This document shows, piece by piece, positions 60,966 to 64,000 of a DNA stretch of 64,000 bases. This DNA comes from Alkalicoccus halolimnae (lineage in GTDB: Bacteria > Bacillota > Bacilli > Bacillales > Salisediminibacteriaceae): the NCBI RefSeq assembly GCF_008014775.2, contig NZ_CP144914.1:2914001-2978000 (forward strand), read 5' to 3'. Both the position numbers and the translations under genes were made by a program. The notes below the pieces were generated by a model. The model was not told where the DNA came from. It searched no databases and worked only from the letters and a program-made list of their open reading frames with translations. Numbering within the stretch: position 1 is the first letter of the stretch; every line of letters begins with the position of its first letter.

Positions 60966-61646
60966 TTATCTTTTATCTAATTTATTCGTAATATAATCGC
61001 CGATAAACTGCAGAATAAAGACGATTATGAGTACGACAATTGTTGCTGTGATTGTTATTTCCGGATTGTTGCGCTGAAATCCGTCCCGGAAAGCGAGATC
61101 TCCAAGACCGCCTGCTCCAATTACTCCTGCCATCGCCGTGTAGCTGACTAGAGCAATGGCCGTAACCGTAATTCCTGAAACTAGTGCAGGCATAGATTCG
61201 GGAAGCAGCACTTTCATAATAATCTGCTTGTTCGAAGCTCCCATCGCTCTGGAAGCTTCCACAACTCCTTTATCTATTTCTCTTAAGGCAATTTCCACCA
61301 TACGTGCGTAGAAGGGTGCCGCCCCGATGATCAAGGCAGGAAGAGCTGCTGATGGTCCGAGCATTGTCCCTACAAGAGTACGTGTAAACGGAATAAGCAG
61401 AACGATCAATATAATAAAGGGAATGGAGCGGAATATGTTTACGTAAGCTCCAATAATAAAATGAGCTGTTTTATTCTGCCAAAGCTGTCCTCTATCTGTT
61501 AAAAAGAGAAACAGTCCAAGAATAATACCTATCAAAAAAGTAAATATGAGAGCAGCCACCGACATATACACTGTTTCCAGCGTAGCTTCCCACATATTCG
61601 CCCAGTTTATTTCTCCAAACATGGCTGAAGCAAGGATGTTATCCAC
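60966..61646 (-). CDS. metI: Methionine ABC transporter permease MetI
   Basis: 226 residues, five or six helices, with the ABC coupling segment EASRAMGASNKQIIMKVLLPESMPALVSG. FRSIPFIILIVLLIPFTR is typical of MetI. The start overlaps metN by eight bases. Confidence 0.94.
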   Translation of the reverse strand: MDNILASAMFGEINWANMWEATLETVYMSVAALIFTFLIGIILGLFLFLTDRGQLWQNKTAHFIIGAYVNIFRSIPFIILIVLLIPFTRTLVGTMLGPSAALPALIIGAAPFYARMVEIALREIDKGVVEASRAMGASNKQIIMKVLLPESMPALVSGITVTAIALVSYTAMAGVIGAGGLGDLAFRDGFQRNNPEITITATIVVLIIVFILQFIGDYITNKLDKR

Positions 61647-62664
61647 CGTGAATCACCTCCACTTCCACCTGTTGAGCACGTATAAAGGATACTGCATCAT
61701 TTACAGGCGTATCTTCGCCAGTAATACTTACAAAAAGCGAACCGTAAGATCCATGCTGCGTCTGCGAAATTTTCCCTTGAAGGATACTTACATTCACATC
61801 AAAATTCCGAACAATATCCGTAATAAGAGGGCGCTGGGCATCCCCGCCTACGAAAGTCAGCTGCAGCACGCGGCCGATGTCCTGGTTATCGAAGAGATGC
61901 TTTAACGCTTCTTCAGTTTCTTCAGGCTCCGTAACCTGTTTTACAAATTCTTTCGTCATATTCTGCTGCGGACGCCGGAATATATCCAGCACGTCACCTT
62001 GTTCCACAATTTTACCGTTCTCCATCACCGCTACCCGGTGACAGATTTTTCTTATGACGTGCATTTCGTGAGTAATCAGGACGATCGTGAGTCCCAATTT
62101 TTTGTTTATATCGACAAGAAGATCGAGGATTGAATCTGTTGTTTTCGGATCCAGAGCGGAGGTTGCCTCATCACACAAAAGCACCTGTGGATTATTAGCA
62201 AGTGCTCTGGCAATACCTACACGCTGCTTCTGCCCCCCGCTGAGCTGAGCTGGATAAGAACCACCTCTTCCTTCCAGTCCAACCAGCCGGACTAATTCCT
62301 CGACCCGTTTTTTCTGGTCCGCTTTATTTACCCCTTTGATCTCCAGTGGAAAAGCGATATTTTCTGATACTGTCCGGGACCATAGAAGATTAAAGTGCTG
62401 GAAAATCATACCGATTTCCTGCCTTGCTTCACGCAGTTTCTGACTGGACATGCCATTCATTTTTTTTCCTGCAACTTCCACATTTCCCGAAGTCGGAGCT
62501 TCCAGCATATTCAGCATACGTATAAGCGTACTCTTTCCTGCTCCACTGTATCCGATAACTCCAAAAATTTCTCCTTTATCGATCGTTAAATCGATGTCAT
62601 CGACAGCTGTTACTTTTCCATCTTTCGTTTGAAACACTTTTCCAATTTTCGAGAGCGTAATCAA
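61639..62664 (-). CDS. metN: Methionine ABC transporter ATPase MetN
   Basis: 341 residues. Walker A GYSGAGKST, signature LSGGQKQRVGIARALA, Walker B VLLCDEATSALD, His-loop LITHEMHV. The C-terminal NIL domain (about 265-341, VLQLTFVGGDAQRPLITDIVRNF) binds methionine and inhibits transport when the cell is full. The gene follows a SAM-I riboswitch. Confidence 0.95.
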   Translation of the reverse strand: MITLSKIGKVFQTKDGKVTAVDDIDLTIDKGEIFGVIGYSGAGKSTLIRMLNMLEAPTSGNVEVAGKKMNGMSSQKLREARQEIGMIFQHFNLLWSRTVSENIAFPLEIKGVNKADQKKRVEELVRLVGLEGRGGSYPAQLSGGQKQRVGIARALANNPQVLLCDEATSALDPKTTDSILDLLVDINKKLGLTIVLITHEMHVIRKICHRVAVMENGKIVEQGDVLDIFRRPQQNMTKEFVKQVTEPEETEEALKHLFDNQDIGRVLQLTFVGGDAQRPLITDIVRNFDVNVSILQGKISQTQHGSYGSLFVSITGEDTPVNDAVSFIRAQQVEVEVIHGG

Positions 62665-62763
62665 GGTGGCAGCTCCTTTCTATAGATAAAAACCATTAAA
62701 ATTAATTATTCCTATCAGCTTAGTTAGTTTAACGCACAAAAGGATTCAAGGAAAAAAAGCTGT

Positions 62764-62797
62764 AAAAAAACCTTTCTCCCCATGATGAGTAGAAAGG
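62764..62797 (-). terminator. Terminator hairpin of the SAM riboswitch
   Basis: Minus strand CCTTTCT pairs with AGAAAGG (62771-62777 with 62791-62797), then seven T. It is the expression platform before metN. Confidence 0.88.
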
Positions 62798-62810
62798 CCT
62801 GCTGAATAAA

Positions 62811-62928
62811 GTCTTCCTTCTCATCTGCTGAAGGCGTACCTTCATAGGAATTGGCACCTTCAAGACCTGTGTCTCGCGGTTGCCGGGTTTCATCGGGCCC
62901 ATCCCTCCACCTCTCTCGATAAGAAGAT
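62811..62928 (-). promoter_or_regulatory. SAM-I riboswitch (S-box)
   Basis: Minus strand: CTTCTTATCGAGAGAGGTGG, AGGGATGGGCCCGATGAAAC, CCGGCAACC, GGTGCCAATTCC and a closing GATGAGAAG, all S-box consensus blocks in order. It turns off metNIQ when S-adenosylmethionine is abundant. Confidence 0.95.
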
Positions 62929-62957
62929 ATTTAGTTTTCTTTTTTAGTCTAAGACGG

Positions 62958-62986
62958 ATATTATCACTCGCTTTAACCATTGTCAA
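62958..62986 (-). promoter_or_regulatory. metNIQ promoter
   Basis: Minus strand: -35 TTGACA, 17-bp spacer, -10 TAATAT, ending 30 bases before the riboswitch. Confidence 0.85.
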
Positions 62987-63053
62987 CTTAAAGATATTAC
63001 TGTCTGAATACCCATCAAAGAAGAAAACGCTTACTATTTTGGCTGCTTTAAAA

Positions 63054-63087
63054 ATGGCTCTCTTGAAAATATTTTCAAGAGAGCCAT
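63054..63087. repeat. 34-bp perfect palindrome
   Basis: The half ATGGCTCTCTTGAAAAT is repeated exactly inverted. It resembles the solo MITE remnants in design (GGCTC...GAGCC), but no matching flanks are seen. A further MITE-like end GGCTGCTTTAAAAAT starts just before it at 63041. Confidence 0.6.
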
Positions 63088-63097
63088 CAAAAAACTA

Positions 63098-63380
63098 AGT
63101 TCTGTTAAAGCTTTAGTTCTTACGCACGTTTGGGGAAAACAAACTATATCTGACAAAAAAGCTGCTTTAACCCTTAAAACTTCTCTCGTTTAAGCTTGGC
63201 CCACCAGCTTTTAAAGTAAAGTTATCTTCTGTCATCGTAAGCCGGAAAGACAAGTTCCCCTTTTTCGCGTAAGAATCAAGTCTGTTGTTGATATATATAA
63301 GAAAACTTCGCTTCAACCCGGCAGGCGAAGAAAAAAGAGCCGCGGGCAATCCAATAACAACACGGAGCTTTAACAGAGCC
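63098..63380. mobile_element. MITE-like element, copy I (283 bp) with 8-bp target duplication in the gcvH terminator
   Basis: Begins AGTTCTGTTAAAGCTTTAG and ends GGAGCTTTAACAGAGCC. AAAAACTA flanks it on both sides (63090-63097, 63381-63388). The right duplication is the T-tract of the gcvH terminator. The interior has no gene; its similarity to the other copies is mostly at the ends. Confidence 0.85.
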
Positions 63381-63385
63381 AAAAA

Positions 63386-63419
63386 CTAAAACTGCCGGAA
63401 AAATGATTTCCCGGCAGTT
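63386..63419 (-). terminator. Terminator of gcvH
   Basis: AACTGCCGGAAA pairs with TTTCCCGGCAGTT with one bulge; the minus-strand tail TTTTAGTTTTT runs into MITE copy I. Confidence 0.82.
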
Positions 63420-63438
63420 CCAATATGATACGTGAAGA

Positions 63439-63822
63439 TTACTCTTCGTCGATCATTTTTTTATAAGCGTCCGCATCCATAAGGTTGTCCATTTGGCTCT
63501 TATCGGAAGGTTCGATAACAATCATCCATGCTTTTTCGTGAGGTGATTCGTTCACAAGCTCTGGAGAATCTTCCAGCTCTTCATTAATTTCCACCACTTT
63601 ACCACTTAGTGGTGCGTACAGCTCCGAGACCGTTTTAACAGACTCTACACTTCCGAATGGATCTTCCGCCTGGATTTCGTCGCCTACTTCCGGCAGTTCA
63701 ACAAAAACGATATCTCCAAGCTCTGCCTGTGCAAAGTGAGTAATGCCGATCCGTACATTTCCGTTTTCTTCTTTTACCCATTCATGCTCTTCTGAATACT
63801 TAAATTCCTTAGGTACACTCAT
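63439..63822 (-). CDS. gcvH: Glycine cleavage system H protein
   Basis: 127 residues. The lipoyl-lysine is K63 in [12 protein letters not shown]. It shuttles the aminomethyl group in glycine cleavage, and in Bacillus it is also the first acceptor of lipoyl groups before transfer to other enzymes. LipA in this window (42950) acts on it. Separate from the gcvT-P genes. Confidence 0.96.
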   Translation of the reverse strand: MSVPKEFKYSEEHEWVKEENGNVRIGITHFAQAELGDIVFVELPEVGDEIQAEDPFGSVESVKTVSELYAPLSGKVVEINEELEDSPELVNESPHEKAWMIVIEPSDKSQMDNLMDADAYKKMIDEE

Positions 63823-63947
63823 CGTATGGATCCCTCCATCTATTATATTGGGTCGTACTTTTCCTGCCCTCTTCTTATGTAACCGGCAGTGAAGCGCTGT
63901 CTCTTTTACTATAATACATCGCGCTTCCTTCCTGCAACCGCTGCCCG

Positions 63948-64000
63948 CTATTTCCAGGCAGTTTCGTAAGCTTCTTCTTTAAATCCAACCGTCACATTTT
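63948..64000 (-). CDS. C-terminal end of a YusI-like (ArsC/Spx-family) protein, partial
   Basis: The last codons read [15 protein letters not shown] then Lys and TAG, cut by the window edge. VGFKEEEY is a typical end of ArsC-family YusI, which precedes gcvH (yusH) in B. subtilis. Based on 16 residues plus context only. Confidence 0.55.
   Translation of the reverse strand, partial: NVTVGFKEEAYETAWK

Noticed and set aside
63823..63947. A glycine riboswitch upstream of gcvH
   Set aside because: The 125-bp gap between the yusI-like stop and gcvH lacks the aptamer blocks and is too short for a tandem glycine switch.

Overview
The window looks like chromosomal core from a Bacillaceae bacterium, probably a halophile or alkaliphile. 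The gene order follows Bacillus subtilis neighbourhoods (pgi-yugJ-yugI-alaT-alaR; yuiD-yuiB-yuiA-yumB-yumC; yutM-yuzB-yutJ-yuzD-yutI-yutF-yutE-yutD-lipA; yunD-yunE-yunF; sufCDSUB; metNIQ; gcvH-yusI). Ribosome sites are strong AGGAGG types. Surface lipoproteins carry long acidic Asn/Gly/Glu linkers, and sodium-linked and TRAP transporters are present, which fits a salty habitat; this lifestyle is an inference.

Layout. 1-8961: uvsE tail, pgi, a CPBP membrane protease, yugJ, a DUF1801 gene, yugI, alaT-alaR. 9040-11879: a yxlEFG-type ABC operon and a divergent lipoprotein gene. 12334-16902: gapN and the des-desK-desR cold-response set. 17449-24540: an rRNA operon on the minus strand (three promoters, 16S-23S-5S, then 16 tRNAs and a terminator). 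25269-29084: bioY with a BirA-type operator, then a TRAP transporter operon. 30015-37788: redox and Fe-S genes (yuiD, yuiB, yuiA, yumB, yumC, yutM, mqnE, yuzB, yutJ). 37837-43834: yuzD, yutI, a hydroxyacid dehydrogenase, yutF-yutE, glpX, yutD, lipA. 44525-47808: an NSS transporter and an NhaC-family transporter behind a lysine riboswitch. 48268-52944: thyA-dfrA and yunFED. 53515-58804: sufCDSUB. 59250-64000: a possible small protein, metNIQ behind a SAM-I riboswitch, gcvH and the end of a yusI-like gene.

The least expected content is intergenic. A family of small non-coding elements (26 to about 640 bp) shares the ends GGCTGCCTTGAAAAT and GCTTTAACAGAGCC. Five copies have perfect 8-bp flanking direct repeats, which look like target-site duplications. 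Two copies sit exactly in the T-tracts of intrinsic terminators (sufB and gcvH), and two have shrunk to a bare 26-bp palindrome. I take this as a MITE family moved by a transposase encoded elsewhere. A separate array of eight degenerate 21-nt repeats (3042-3205) lies upstream of the CPBP gene, and a 28-bp perfect palindrome precedes the TRAP operon. I see no prophage, integron, CRISPR array or defence island.
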